Shown here piece by piece: positions 1 to 11,176 of a stretch of 64,000 nucleotides of DNA; the first letter of the stretch is position 1, and every line of letters begins with the position of its first letter. Both the position numbers and the translations under genes were made by a program. The DNA is from Endothia cerciana (taxonomy: Eukaryota > Ascomycota > Sordariomycetes > Diaporthales > Cryphonectriaceae), in contig JALRMH010000034.1 in assembly GCA_026119935.1 (NCBI GenBank), positions 1 to 64,000 on the forward strand, given 5' to 3'. The notes under the pieces were generated by a model, which had not been told where the DNA came from, made no database searches, and saw nothing but the letters and a program-made list of their open reading frames with translations.

Positions 1-371
1 AAATATATAAATTATATATAACTTTTATTATTGATATTTATTTAAATTTAATTAATTTAAATATAAATATAAATAATTTTTTAATTTTAATTTTTAAAAA
101 ATAATAATGTTATAATCTAATATTATAAAGACTTCACTTGTAGAGATTAAGGTCCTGGTTATGTAATTTTAGTTCCTGATAAAAGCTCTGAAGATCCTGT
201 CCAGCCTGATCTGTCCTATATTTATATTATAGCTCTTCGAGCTACGTCTTGTCAACAGAGCCCGTGTCTACCTGAAATTAGATCCAGCCCGTAGCAATAG
301 AACCTGCCCGCCTGCTCAATGTCGGCCTGCCTGATCCGCCTGCCAGCTACCATGACACGGATGGCTTCTTT
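1..371. other. AT-rich left edge and intergenic spacer
   Basis: Positions 1-130 are almost pure A/T, with many TATA and TTTAAA strings, and contrast sharply with the GC-rich sequence that follows. This is the usual look of a RIP-mutated repeat or AT-isochore boundary in filamentous fungi. From about 130 to 371 base composition recovers, but no open gene is visible. I see no terminal repeats or transposase motif, so the element type cannot be named. Confidence 0.5.
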
Positions 372-2002
372 CTAAGAACCTCTCTCGCTTAGCATTACTC
401 CTGCCGGATCCTTTGTAACGTTATCTCCCCAACTTGCTTCCCACCCATGTTCCGCAAGATATTTCTTCCATGCCTCGTCATCGTCATCTAACCGACGTGA
501 CACGTCCGGTATTACAAACAGTGCGACAAGCGCGCCGACTACTGCAAATCCAGACCCGACCAGGAATGCAACCTGGTCGCCCTTGGAAGAGTCTCGAGAA
601 TAGGCACTTTGGATGGAAGTGAACACCTGCGTGCCAATCGCAGCCCCAGCCTTTGACCAAGAGCTCACGAAACCCATTAACTGGCCACGGATGGATGTAG
701 GGAAACATTCTGACGCCGTGAGAACGACGGTGCTGCCGGGACCGACTTCGCCGAGTGTGAGAAAGATCCCATACAGCACAACAAAGAGAGGAAATACGTT
801 CTGAACAGGACCAATTGCACCGCCCAGTATAAACCCCAGGATCGCTTGCAAGCCAAAGCCCAGAGCCATTGTTCGACGACGACCTATCTTGTCTGATAGG
901 TAGCCACCGATGAACGGGCCGGGGATGTAGAAGCAGTTGATTACGACACCCCAGCCGAGGTTCTTGACAAGGCTGTTGTCTGGGTTGACGCGTGACATAA
1001 TGGTCGAGCTGAAGATGCCGAACGGAACCGAGATGTAGTTGTACAGGAACCAAGTGGTAGCGCACCCGATGAGCGGGCGACAATATCTCTTCAAGGCCAG
1101 CAAATAAGGCGTTCTTTGTTTTCGTAAGGCTGATTTCCGATAGGCAGTCGATACAGCCATCTTCAACCGAAACCAGAAGATGACCAGCGGTGGGATGAGG
1201 CCGAGCGCGAAGGATGCTCTCCAGACAATGCCATACTTATCTACCCGTTCATGAACGCAGAGAAGCAGAAGCAGTGGCACAAGCCCACCCCAGACATAGC
1301 CGAGAGAGCTCGATAAGTCTGCAAGCATAGCGAACATGAAGCCGCGGTGCTTGCGATACTGGTTGCTCTCGTCTGTAGCCTCAGCAGCACCGGCGCCGGA
1401 TACTGGGTATTCTCCGCCGGCTCCAATGCCGGCGATGCCGCGTGCGATAATCAGCATCCAGAACATGCCAGTTGGTGTTGATCCACTGGCGGCTGTTGAG
1501 AGCACAATTCCCAGCACGAGAAATGTTGTGGTCGCAACTGCTCCCGTCTTCCGACCTAGCTGGTCCACTACAACGCCGAAGAACAGCATGCCTATGATCA
1601 TGCCGATCAAGAAAGCATTGCTTAGTCGATCATAGATGGACTCGGTCAGAGATTCCGGGTACAGCACTGCGAGTAACAATTCCACATTGCCAATGACCGC
1701 GGCGTTACTATCAGATCTTGGTGTCAGCTCAACTTGATGCCCTTCAGCGGTATCGTCGTGGGCTGCAACACTGAGCGAACTCACTATCCGTCAGACCCAA
1801 TAGCCAGACCGGAGAACAACACCATTAGCCAGACCGAGAGCTTGCTGTAGTAGCTTTTCTCAGGATCCACGGAGATGTGGATTTCGACGTCGCCACTGCT
1901 AATCGTCGGGGCCGGAACGATTGTCTTCTGTGCTTCCTCTATTTTGTCCTCCTGAGGCATCGCTGCGGGAGCCACAGGCTGATCATTCCCCCCGATTGAC
2001 AT
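372..2002 (-). CDS. MFS transporter, GIT1-like (glycerophosphoinositol / phosphate-ester family)
   Basis: A predicted 12-helix plasma-membrane transporter of the major facilitator superfamily. Two exons, 1785-2002 and 372-1707, join over a 77-bp intron (1708-1784; GTGAGT donor, TAG acceptor, AGCTGAC-like branch site). Splicing restores GSDGYNAAVIG, typical of the GIT1/PHO84 side of the MFS. The product is 517 residues. Motif A (DQLGRKTG) lies in the first half and SDKIGRRR in the second; GIGAGGEYPVSGA and ECFPTSIRGQ are further family signatures. The N-terminal 55 residues are a hydrophilic cytosolic tail. The substrate cannot be read from sequence; glycerophosphodiesters, phosphate or a small carboxylate are all possible. 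The gene is intact although its right-hand neighbours are decayed, which suggests it is still under selection or arrived later. Confidence 0.85.
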
Positions 2003-2390
2003 GGTGATACGTCGGTTTCTTGAGAACAGGAGGTCTCCAGAGGCGTGTGTTCAGAACCGCGGATGAGTGTTGAAAGGGCCTCAAGGCTCATAACATTCAG
2101 GGAAATATGCGCACAAGCCGCTATGTATGCTGGCCGCTGAAATATGGTCTTATCATGATGCATGTAACGTACCGCTGCCATGCCGGGTAGCCAGTATTGG
2201 TATCTGCCGGATGTTCAGGGCCTTGACTCCGGAGCGTGGCGTCGTGTGGGTGGAGAAACTTCCTCTACTGTGATCAACACCGGGCCGGGGCATTTAGAGC
2301 CAAGCAAATCTGCTTTCAACACCGAACCGTCTTCGAGCTCGTGATATAAAGTCGGCCTTCAAATCGCCCAGTTCAAGCTCTGGAACAACC
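2003..2390. other. Intergenic, presumed promoter of the MFS gene
   Basis: This stretch lies between the MFS start codon and the aminopeptidase relic. I found no open gene and no clear repeat in it. Confidence 0.4.
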
Positions 2391-2690
2391 ATAGAGAAAT
2401 ATACACGGGAGATCATCGCTCCGAGAGCTCGACCAAGCGTCTCATCCCGCCGCAGCGTCGCCGTACTAGCACTGCTGTTGCTCTTCTTCCTCTATCTCCA
2501 CGGCACCTACTCAAGACCCTAATACGACGAACTCTCGATCCTAGACAAAATTCAGAAAGGTGTTATCGACAACCTTCACAATACTGGGTTTAACCTATCG
2601 TTCTTAGACTCAGTCAAGCCCATCGCAGCTAAGGAGTTTATCGACTGCCGAGACCTTTTAGCGCAGGCCCTAACGAGTTTAGATATTCTA
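2391..2690 (+). pseudogene. N-terminal relic of a membrane-anchored creatinase / Xaa-Pro aminopeptidase-like protein
   Basis: One frame starting at ATA (2391) reads like the N-terminus of a fungal single-pass protein: a basic leader, a hydrophobic anchor (VLALLLLFFLYLHG), then a TAA stop at 2520-2522 and the continuation YDELSILDKIQKGVIDNLHN followed by SVKPIAAKEF. To my recollection this arrangement matches fungal creatinase/aminopeptidase-family proteins. The start codon appears changed from ATG to ATA and a probable CAA to TAA. Both are CpA-to-TpA type transitions (one on each strand), as RIP would cause. Similarity stops near 2690, before any catalytic region, so this is a dead fragment. 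The family call rests on memory of a short N-terminal region and could be wrong. Confidence 0.5.
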
Positions 2691-3894
2691 CTTATTGCTT
2701 ACTTAGCAATAACCCTAATAATCTGATCATATAACCTGTCTCTTTATTGCTTTTGTCTTATATAAGAGATTCCTTGGGCAGGGTGTTGGACCGTACTGCC
2801 TGGTGATATGTTCCGATAGTACTTTTGTCGACCTGCATGTTGGATAGGTTATAACACCATGCCAGATCAAGGCGATGCTGATGCATCTGACTACACTGGA
2901 GAGTCCAGGCTACATGCTATAAATCGAGACTACTCTGGTAACGATAGCACAAGGCAGGAGGGTGTTTTTCGCCGACAGTCCTGATTTCAACTTAACCTAT
3001 GCAGTCCTCTCGGTATCGCTAGAGCTAAGGCCGGGGGCGGCTCTCCTGCCGAAATCAGAACAGTTTTCCAATCCAACGCACGCCATCACCTCTACCCGTA
3101 TCTCGCCTTCTCAAGTCTACCAGTCCTCCGACCGTCTCGTCCTCGTATCCAGACCCGTCACCGTCCCTTGGTGGCCGTAGGCTGTCACTGCAAGATGCCC
3201 GTTCCGTATAAGGCTGGCATCCTCCGTCACCAGCAGGATAGTCCACCTCTCCCATCTAGCAGGGGCCGAGCCTCCAACCAATCCAGACGATCCATATGCT
3301 AGAGTATTAGCCTCCTGCCTCAGAGACAGAGAGGCCTGTTTGGCTCTCCATCCCAACAGCAGTATCCGAGACTTTGCAACGGTCCTCATCGGCCGGAACG
3401 CTCGGGCCCAAGCTATACCGGTACAAAGGCCTGAGAGAGTCGGAGATTAGACTGATTTTGCTCTACCCCACTCAAAGCCGGATCGTTAAGTAAAAGATGT
3501 TCCGCTTCCCCCTGGACCAGATGCTAATATACACTGCGGTATTCTGCGTATAGGGTGATGCCGGTGAAGAGAAGAAGATCGAGCTCGATGAGAATCCTAT
3601 CCCTATTATCGCTAGTTTATACAAGGTAAAAAGGAGCTTCAAAGTGTAGCAGAAAGCTAAGGGTTATTATAGTGAAGTTACAGTAGAAAGCTAAGGGCTA
3701 AGCATAAGTAAGCAAAATATATATAATTGTAAAGACCTGGCCACTTTGTGATGGTGGGGGCTTAGTTTCTCAGATGCGCTTAAGGAGTACTTAAAGGCTA
3801 ATGCACGTCGGACTCTTGCTTCTATTCACTTAGCTAGCAGACAAGGATTATAGTGTTCCGGTGGTCAGGGAGTACTGTCAGGGCTCCATGATAT
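2691..3894. other. Degenerate intergenic sequence
   Basis: Short unrelated open stretches occur (for example a frame opening at ATG 2859 that stops after about 40 codons), but none carries a recognisable motif. Two near-identical copies of AGAAAGCTAAGGG lie at about 3651 and 3688. Base composition is lower in GC than in the intact genes. I regard it as decayed accessory DNA. Confidence 0.4.
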
Positions 3895-4237
3895 GTGCCG
3901 AGTTCTGATCAGAGACTTATGAAGCCGTACACCATTTTTGACCTCCTACTTCGGCCAAATCCAGCTAAAGAATACAAAATTCCTACCCATGAGAGCTTGG
4001 TCGATAAAGCGTTCATCTTCTGCTTTGCCGGGACAGATACCACCAGCTATGCTCTGAGCTGTTCTACATACTACCTCTTGACTCATGCTGACAAGCGCAA
4101 GAAGCTTTGTGAAGAACTGGACGCCGTGCCGAGAAACACCAAGGATGCTAGAATACTCCTATCCACTTCCGCGCGCTCTAATTACCTACACAGACCCTAT
4201 CAACGCCGACGGGGGCATTCAGTACGGGAAGAGGAAA
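3895..4237 (+). pseudogene. Cytochrome P450 fragment (I-helix region)
   Basis: The plus frame from about 3897 to 4190 encodes a piece of a P450, including the oxygen-activating I-helix motif FCFAGTDTTSYALS and the following SCSTYYLLTHADKRKKLCEELD helix. Upstream KPYTIFDLLLRPNP also fits the pre-I-helix segment of this fungal P450 type. After about 4150 the reading frame shifts, and neither the ExxR motif nor the heme-binding cysteine loop follows. The gene is therefore truncated at both ends. It runs straight into the zinc-cluster gene on the same strand, consistent with remains of a former secondary-metabolism locus. Confidence 0.7.
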
Positions 4238-5637
4238 ATGAAGATGGCAGTTCAGGGACCTGCTAAGAGAAGTTACGGGACTTGCAGAGGTAGGAACAAC
4301 GACTCTATCTAGTAAATATAGGACTGAACTGACCCAGTGCTGACTTTAGATCGTAGAGTCCTCTGTGACCGTGCTACCCCTATATGCGCTCAGTGCTCTG
4401 TATCCAAACGGATGTGCAAAGGCTATGGCCTCCGACTTACCTGGCCAAGCGTGGGTGATAGCAGGCGTGCTATTGTTGCAAAGCCGGCGCTGCTTATGAG
4501 CGCAACTCGCCGAATCTCCGATGCACATGTTGTCCAGATGTCCCCACGGGATGTTCAAATGCACAACCACTTGACGGCTTCGGCACCGCACAGTGAGCTG
4601 CCTGCCCGCTTGTGACTCACCCTGAAACTGCGTATAGGCAATTAACACGTCTGTCAGTGTATACCCTGCCGACCCTACAGGCACCCATAATATGGAATCC
4701 GTCCTCCTTATATATTGATGAGAAGGATTTGATCCAGTACTGTGCGTCTACCCGTTCAGCATTCCGCAGTAGTTCACAGCCAGAGACTAACAAGGGCCCG
4801 CCAACAAGTCCAATGCACCGTCTCACAGTCCCTGGCCACTTTTGGTCATGACCCAACTGAGTTGGGCAAAAGTCTCCTACGCATCGCCTTAGCACTGCCA
4901 ACCTCGGGAAGACCCACGGAAATAGTGATCTGGATGCCCTGTTGGACTGGGTATACTATCACGGTATAGTAGGTCGTTTCGCCTGGCATCACTGGAAGGA
5001 TAGTGCCCCGAGACCACCGACATGCATGCAACTCATGTCCCCGAGACCATACTATCTAAAAGACGATCGTATTTCCCATGCGGCGGCACCCTCCACCTTG
5101 ACGCTTCTGGACTCGCTATACGAATCTTGAGAAAAAGCGTCGCCTAGTCCTCGCAAGATGATGTCAGCCCAAGAGTTGGACGATTACAAAACCTATTTGA
5201 AAGTACTCGACTGGAAACTCAGAAACATCCCAGTCTCAGGAACGGTGGACACAGATACGACAAGAGTCGTAGAATTTTACCGGCTAGCCATTCTTGTATA
5301 CATCAATCGGATGTCGCAGGACCTACTCCAGCAGTCAGCCAGAACAAACCAGCAGATTGACAAGGCCTTCTCCCTGTTTTGCCAGCTGAGGTCTTGCGAG
5401 CGACAGTTCCCGGTCTTCATCCTGGGTTGCGAGGCCCGAATGGATGAACACCGGGCCACCATCCTCGATCTCATTGTCAGGACCGAGAAACGAAATTCTT
5501 CACGATTATTTAGTCAAGTCAAGATGTTGATAGAGGCCGTTTGGGCCCAAGATGATCTCGCTGATTGGGAGCTCAATTACTGGGACAAGTTGAGTTCCAT
5601 TATCGGATCCTGTTCAGTTGTGCCCAGTTTCGTCTAG
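4238..5637 (+). pseudogene. Zn2Cys6 transcription factor, probably inactivated
   Basis: Exon 1 (4238-4289) joins exon 2 at 4350 over a 60-bp intron (4290-4349; TGCTGAC branch, TTTAG acceptor). The junction gives TCRDRRVLCDRATPICAQC, a GAL4-type zinc binuclear cluster; KRMCKGYGLRLTWP continues as usual. Several features argue against function. The first cluster cysteine is missing (the stretch before TCRDRR reads KRSYG, where the family has GCxTCR). Frame changes occur near 4617 and 4755, and an in-frame TGA follows LLDSLYES near 5128. The last 160 residues (5158-5637) are open and resemble the C-terminus of the Fungal_trans_2-type regulatory domain. It could instead be a functional gene with introns I failed to place. 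Confidence 0.6.
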
Positions 5638-7264
5638 ATGATCTCTAGTAGATTAAAATCACATGTGTGTGGTGTACTGTTCCGTGTTGTCCGCTTATCA
5701 TCTTTACAGCGTCCTGTGGTGATCTTGTGCCAAGTTGTTTGAGGGGATCACAGAAAAGGCAGAAGTGCTCGGGATGTACACGGAAACAAGAATGTCAGGT
5801 GCCCATGGTTCCCGTCGTCAAGCCTTCTGGCATGACACATGCCAGAAACAAAGGAACCCGAGAGCTGAAAAGTTATTGCCAGCGATCAGGTCTTTCGCTC
5901 GATAACTCATGGCGCGAAATAAAGGGCCTTCTTTTTCAAGGCTCATATTGCCCAGGCTCCCCATAAATCAACTGGCAAATCCGAGGATCCAAGACTAAAT
6001 AATCTGATGAGCACACATCGGCAGAGCAGAGGTTTCAAAAGGCGTTAACTATTTATCACTTATAGGACATACCCCGACAAAAGCTCAACGAACATGCGAA
6101 AGGATTGGTTAGGCAAATAATCGAACACTGGCAGGGTCAGAAGGCTCAGAGTCTTGCCAAATCCATGACGAGAAAAACCCCCATCATTCAGGTTCATGCC
6201 AATGGCAGAATGTATCCTCACCGAGTACTAGCACCCTCACAGGTCTCGAGTTTTCAAGATGGCCTAAGTCAAACCGTTCTGTGCACCTCGTGTACATCAC
6301 TCCTGTCAAAAACTTGCAACTTGTTTAATGTGATGCCCTGGCTTGGACTACAGTCCCCATCTTCCGAGTCGAACAAAAACCCAGGAAACGCACCCTTTCT
6401 GACGCACGCTACCCTAATCACCCTAATGACATGGCATCAACTTCTCTGGAACTCTTGAAGCTCCTGGCGGCGACCTCGGCGGGCCCAGTCTCTTCAGATG
6501 TGAAGCTACTCGGCACTTCGGCCCTCCCGACCACCAGCCTATTTCTCAAAGTTGCGAGTTGTTTGAAATGAGTCTTGGATGAATGCCGACAGAGACATCT
6601 TGCTGCTTTATAGTCCGTTTCCAAGCAGGGTCTGCGTCAGCCTGGGTCTCTGTTACAGGCCTATCAAACCCTTCACGGAGTTTCTCAAAGGGCTCCTTGG
6701 TTGAAGACTCACGATACAGAGCTACACTGCGAATGGCGCTGGTGTGCCTGTCTTTCAGACTGGAGGTCGCATATGTGTCAGTAGCGCCGCCTCCCGACAC
6801 CTCAATCCACTGCAGGCTCCCAGGTTGGCTCGCACAGACAGGTTCTCTACTTCTTACAGGTCTTTGCACGCTCACTTCTACATCCCCAGACTGTGACATT
6901 GGGAAACTACGAGCGCGCAGGCGAAGTCACAGCTGTCCTTGGTCATTACCTCAAAATCATTAGAATGCAATAGGGTTCAGCAAGTCTCAGAGGTCAACTA
7001 GACAGAGTTCAGGGAGAATTGTCTGACTCATTTTGCCTTCCTCTTCAGCCGCCACGCACTGGTCAAGCTCAGCAACCATCATCCCAAACAACTACTGCCC
7101 TATCCCTGGCACATTCAAAGGCTCAGAGGGACCCACTATAGTCATCTTCATCAATATCCTTCCGAAGAGAGTCACTAGAAGATCATGGAATTACGCGCGG
7201 GGTATAAAAAGCCTGTGAGTACTAGACCGGAGAAAACGGGCACCAACGTAGCAGGCATATAAGG
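5638..7264. other. Unassigned sequence upstream of the annexin relic
   Basis: Open stretches on both strands here have no motif I recognise. A short frame at about 6430-6570 (MASTSLELLKLLAATSAGP) and a charged helical stretch near 6990 (LRGQLDRVQGELSD) may be the decayed N-terminal part of the annexin-like gene that follows, but the frames are repeatedly broken. Confidence 0.3.
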
Positions 7265-7793
7265 GTGCGACTCAAGGACGAAGACCCTTTGTTGATGAAG
7301 GCATGCTACGCTACAGTCTTTAATCAGAAGTGGGATTCTGAGACTTGCTGGTCATATCTTTGGCTTGAAAGCGACAGGGCGCAGCACGAGCTGCTGATTG
7401 AGAGCCTTACGATGATATGCCCCAGGTCAAGGCGGGTTTTAGAGATAGCCTATACGATAACAGCCTCTTGCGTTGAATGAAGAACGAGTTGAAGGAGGAT
7501 CACTTTTCAGGTGTTGTGCTCACTATGTTGGAGGAACGAAGAATGGAGGAACGGACACCAAAGGACAACCTCTGCCAATTGATATGGACTTTATGCAAAG
7601 CGATGTAGAAGAGCTGTCCAGGGCTATCTGGAACAAGGATGAACATAACATGCTGGAGATCATGGTTCTACGGAGTAGTTCGCATCTCGGAGATGTTCTG
7701 AGGGCCTATCACAGCAAACACCGCAGCTACTTCGATAGGGATGTACTCATAAGGAGTAAAAGACTCGATCTAGCTGATAAGACTGGTTGCTAA
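7265..7793 (+). pseudogene. Annexin-repeat remnant
   Basis: Three pieces in changing frames look like consecutive annexin segments: DPLLMKACYATVFNQKWDSE (7280s), then FSGVVLTMLEERRMEE (about 7505-7555, a different frame), then DVEELSRAIWNKDEHNMLEI with LRSSSHLGDVLRAYHSKH (7600-7720). The phrase xRSxxHLxxVxxxY is characteristic of annexin repeats, which bind phospholipid in a calcium-dependent way. At least one frameshift and a stop at 7478-7480 separate the pieces, so the gene looks broken, although an unrecognised intron could explain one frame change. The family call is an inference from short motifs. Confidence 0.5.
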
Positions 7794-9382
7794 AACTCAG
7801 TCAAGTCCAGAGCAGCGCAAACCTCTTCTATGCTCTTCATCTGTTGAACCTGGTAGAGCTGCATCTCATCTATAATTCCGCCCTGACTAAGTATTTGCTG
7901 CAATTGGCGTTTTGACTCCGTTGTAGTATCTGGCGTGTTGGCAACCTTTGCGCTGCCTGAGTCATGATGAAGGTTGCTGTGGAAGATCCCAGCTGCCGAG
8001 AGTGGAAGAAAGTCTTCGTAAAGAATGGGTGTCCATGAGATGAGTCCGTCTTGAAGAGCTTGCTGAAGCGTTCTTGGCCCGGCATCCGTCTTGGTTGAGC
8101 GAGCCTCTGCAACGGCTGTCCCCTTTTCTGTGAGGCTGTATTCTGCCCAGATAAGCTCTTCGGCCCGCAGAATCTCCCAGTCGTCTGGGAAAGAGTCATC
8201 GAAGAACGCCTTGTACTCTGACTCTTTGCCTTTCTGAAGTAGACCCAAACGAGTGGCTTTGGTCATCACCTCGTCGTACCTTTTTCTGCCTTTAGGCGTC
8301 AGTGCAGCGCCTCTCTGCTCAATTTCCCCAAACCGGGCAGAATGCGTTCCCTTCAGCCCGCCGTTGTCTACCCCATCAAATACGATGCCCTCATCGACGG
8401 CCAAAAAGCTTGTCTGTCTCAGTAGAACGTTGCATTTCCTCTCCGGCGGCCCTTCGACACGGTCCTTGGGAACCAAACCAAAGTCCCGCATCCTGTGCTG
8501 CACAGCATCTATAGTCACCGTGGCAGGTGTTAGATGGTTGAGATGAGGATTACGAAATGCCATAATGTCGATCAACAGATCCCCGTTGCTGTCTGCTTTC
8601 AGAGCGTCGTATTCGTGCTTGGTGATGGACACCTGATTTCTCCAGGCAAGTGTTTCACATCCCCCTTGGATAAAATCTTCGGCTTCTGAAGCAGCGAGAC
8701 CGCCTTGTGACTCGGCTATCTGGACTAGGTCGACCGTTCTCTCACTGAAAATTGGAGACCTTTGGCCGAGGAGACTCTTCGCGAGGGCTTGCAGAGCTGG
8801 TGAAAGCAATTCCGGTCTCAGCACCGATGTGAACAATCTGAAAGGTGCCGCAGACAGTCCTTGACGGGTCACTGGCCGGAAGGCGGTCGCATGTACTGGT
8901 AGGTTTGCGGCAGAGAGATTGTAATACCCGACCGACTTCATGCCCCTGCCTGCCTCGTCAGTCATAGACATATTCTTTTTTTTTTTCTTTTTTTCTTTTT
9001 ATCTTTGTCTTTTTGAGATTGGAGGGCATAGAATCCGGGGCGGGCGAAGTACTAAGTCTCTTGAGTCCTGCGGTCACAACCGTACACCAGCCAAAGGACC
9101 CGGCTTTGGAGACGATAACGGGAGGATGACAGAGATTTTCCCTGTTGAAACTTACATGACATTGAAGAACCTCGCAGCCATCTGGAGCTCGGCGAGAGAG
9201 GCCAGCCGAATAGCACCATGGCGTGGGAAGTCTGTCAAAGAAAGCATTGCATGATTTCGAGTATCGACCCGATCAACTAATTTCTGCAAAATTGCATACT
9301 GTGGAACTTCTTGCTGGTACATTCGCGACAAAGCTTTGGCGAAGCGCAGACGAAGCTGCGTGGCCGAGACCATGGAGGACAT
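7790..9382 (-). CDS. 2-oxoadipate dioxygenase/decarboxylase (DUF1338, HglS-like)
   Basis: A non-heme iron enzyme of the family that converts 2-oxoadipate to D-2-hydroxyglutarate and CO2 in lysine breakdown. Exon 1 is 9156-9382 and exon 2 is 7790-8945, with a 210-bp intron (8946-9155; GTAAGT donor, TGACTGA branch, CAG acceptor). The intron carries an A-rich stretch on the coding strand (T-rich on the plus strand, about 8974-9006). Splicing gives FFNVM-GMKSVGYYNLS and a 460-residue protein, a normal length for the family. Likely metal ligands are His55 (in RHGAIR, with Arg59 four residues on), His213 (in HLNHLTP) and Glu283 (in FGEIEQRG), matching the H/H/E set known from the bacterial enzyme. 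I chose the ATG at 9380-9382; a GTG lies two codons upstream. Exon 2 alone looks like a full gene from 8971 but lacks the first histidine. Confidence 0.85.
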
Positions 9383-11176
9383 GTTCACAAAGGCTCCCGT
9401 GTGTAAGGAGCTGCTGAGTGCTGTAAGGTTGGCGTTAAGACCGCCTTTGTTCCAGGTATTGCCGAGTATCCCGCTGCCCTAGCTCTTACTTGGACGTTGT
9501 CAGGCAGATTGGTGCAAAATCAAATGTAGACAATAATACCCCCCGCCGCTGCTGTTGGCTTCAGGGAGTCTTAGTAATAAGAACGTACGGAAAGTAAGTC
9601 TCTTATGCTTCAATGAATCGAGAGCGCCCTCCGGTACGTTGAAAGACGTGTTGTCGTGGGAGTCTATTTCCACATCCAGGCAGGTAGACGGAGGTCCGCT
9701 TTGATGCTCCGTACTCCGTATTGCGAGATAACTCATCCGAAGCCTTGTTCCGCATCCCGATCCGCTTCCGACCTGCGGTGTCTGATTCCTATAAGGGCAG
9801 GTCGGCAGAACGTAAACCCAGTAAAGAATCAGTAACATCCTTCCTCGCTTTTCTTGTCATAAGACCCTACAGCTGGCTCAGGATATCGCATTGGTATTGC
9901 TCTCTTGTTATCAGCTGATCATGAACGAGCGTTGCTGAAGATTTGTGGGGCTTGTCTCCCGCAGCGGCCTTATGGTTCACCGGCGTAAGTTGCCCGCATC
10001 CTATTGGTTTCTGTATTGAGCATCCGACGCAATTACACATCCTCTGACGGATGTCGACAAGTCTATCCCATAAAGCTTTCCCATTCAAGTTGGTTGTCTT
10101 GTAAATTATCATATTGAGTGATTATCCCACTTGACACGGAGACTGTTCCGCTGCATGAAGACACTCAAATATACAGTTCACGCCAGCCCTGCCCTTTACC
10201 ATGGTAGCGTTAACCCAAACATTGGCTTTTGGCTGTGAATCAAGTCCATCCTTGCTATTGCTGCGAAAATGGAGGAGTTAATATCCGCAGTCGGCCTGGA
10301 GGGAGTTATCACGAAGCGGTTCACTTGACATTGCGTATGTGAGCTTCCAATCATTGTTCCTTGTCACGACGATTGGGTGAACAGCTACCGAAAGCCTTGA
10401 TTAACGCCGCATCCACGTGTTCATAATAACCTTTATTTACTATCAGGATGCTGAGACGATTCTGAACTTGTCTCCAATGTCTATAAGGGGCTTCATAGAC
10501 TTCTTTGCATGATTCGACTGCAGCCTTTGGCTGACGAAACACAGCTCAACAACGCCGTCGGGGAGGATACGAAAGCTAACATTTTCTCTCCAAACGTCTC
10601 CTGCCTGCTGGACAGTAGGTCTATCATAGTCAGGAGGACGAGGGACCGGAGTGTGCAGACTGGGTAGTCCCTGTCGCCTGATGACCTACTTACTCTGTTC
10701 GCCTGAATGGCTCGCGGGCTATAATACAAATTTGAAGTCCCCCAGACCGTTCCGTAACGAGGTCTCCCTTCGAAGATTATCTCCCATCGGGCTGTCCTAG
10801 AGTGGGCTTTCTCAAGCCAGCCCTTCGTATTAGTGTTGCCCGTCTCTAGATTGAACTCTGCGGAGAGAACAAACCCTCATCAGATGCACTCTTGACAAGT
10901 GGTTTACTGAGGCCGCGACATTGTACGGGATCTCCACGTTCGCTTGCGGCTGCGCTAAACAAGAGCCACCTGGACAGAGGGGGGAGGGTGGGTTCTCACG
11001 ATTTGCAAAAGGCTAATATCAGTGGTAGTTACATACTCTTCGACTAGGGAAAATTAAATGTATATGAGAACGCTTCGCTATGGCCTGTTCCTCTAGCGGT
11101 TTCCGTCTTAGTCCTCCGCCGCGCTGGATAAGAGCTCCAAATATAAGCCGCCCCAGCGAGGTGGAGCCCTGTACTG
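9383..11176. other. Intergenic, no gene recognised
   Basis: About 1.8 kb between the two minus-strand enzymes. Open stretches on either strand are short and without motifs. I see no tRNA, transposase or repeat structure in it. Confidence 0.4.
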
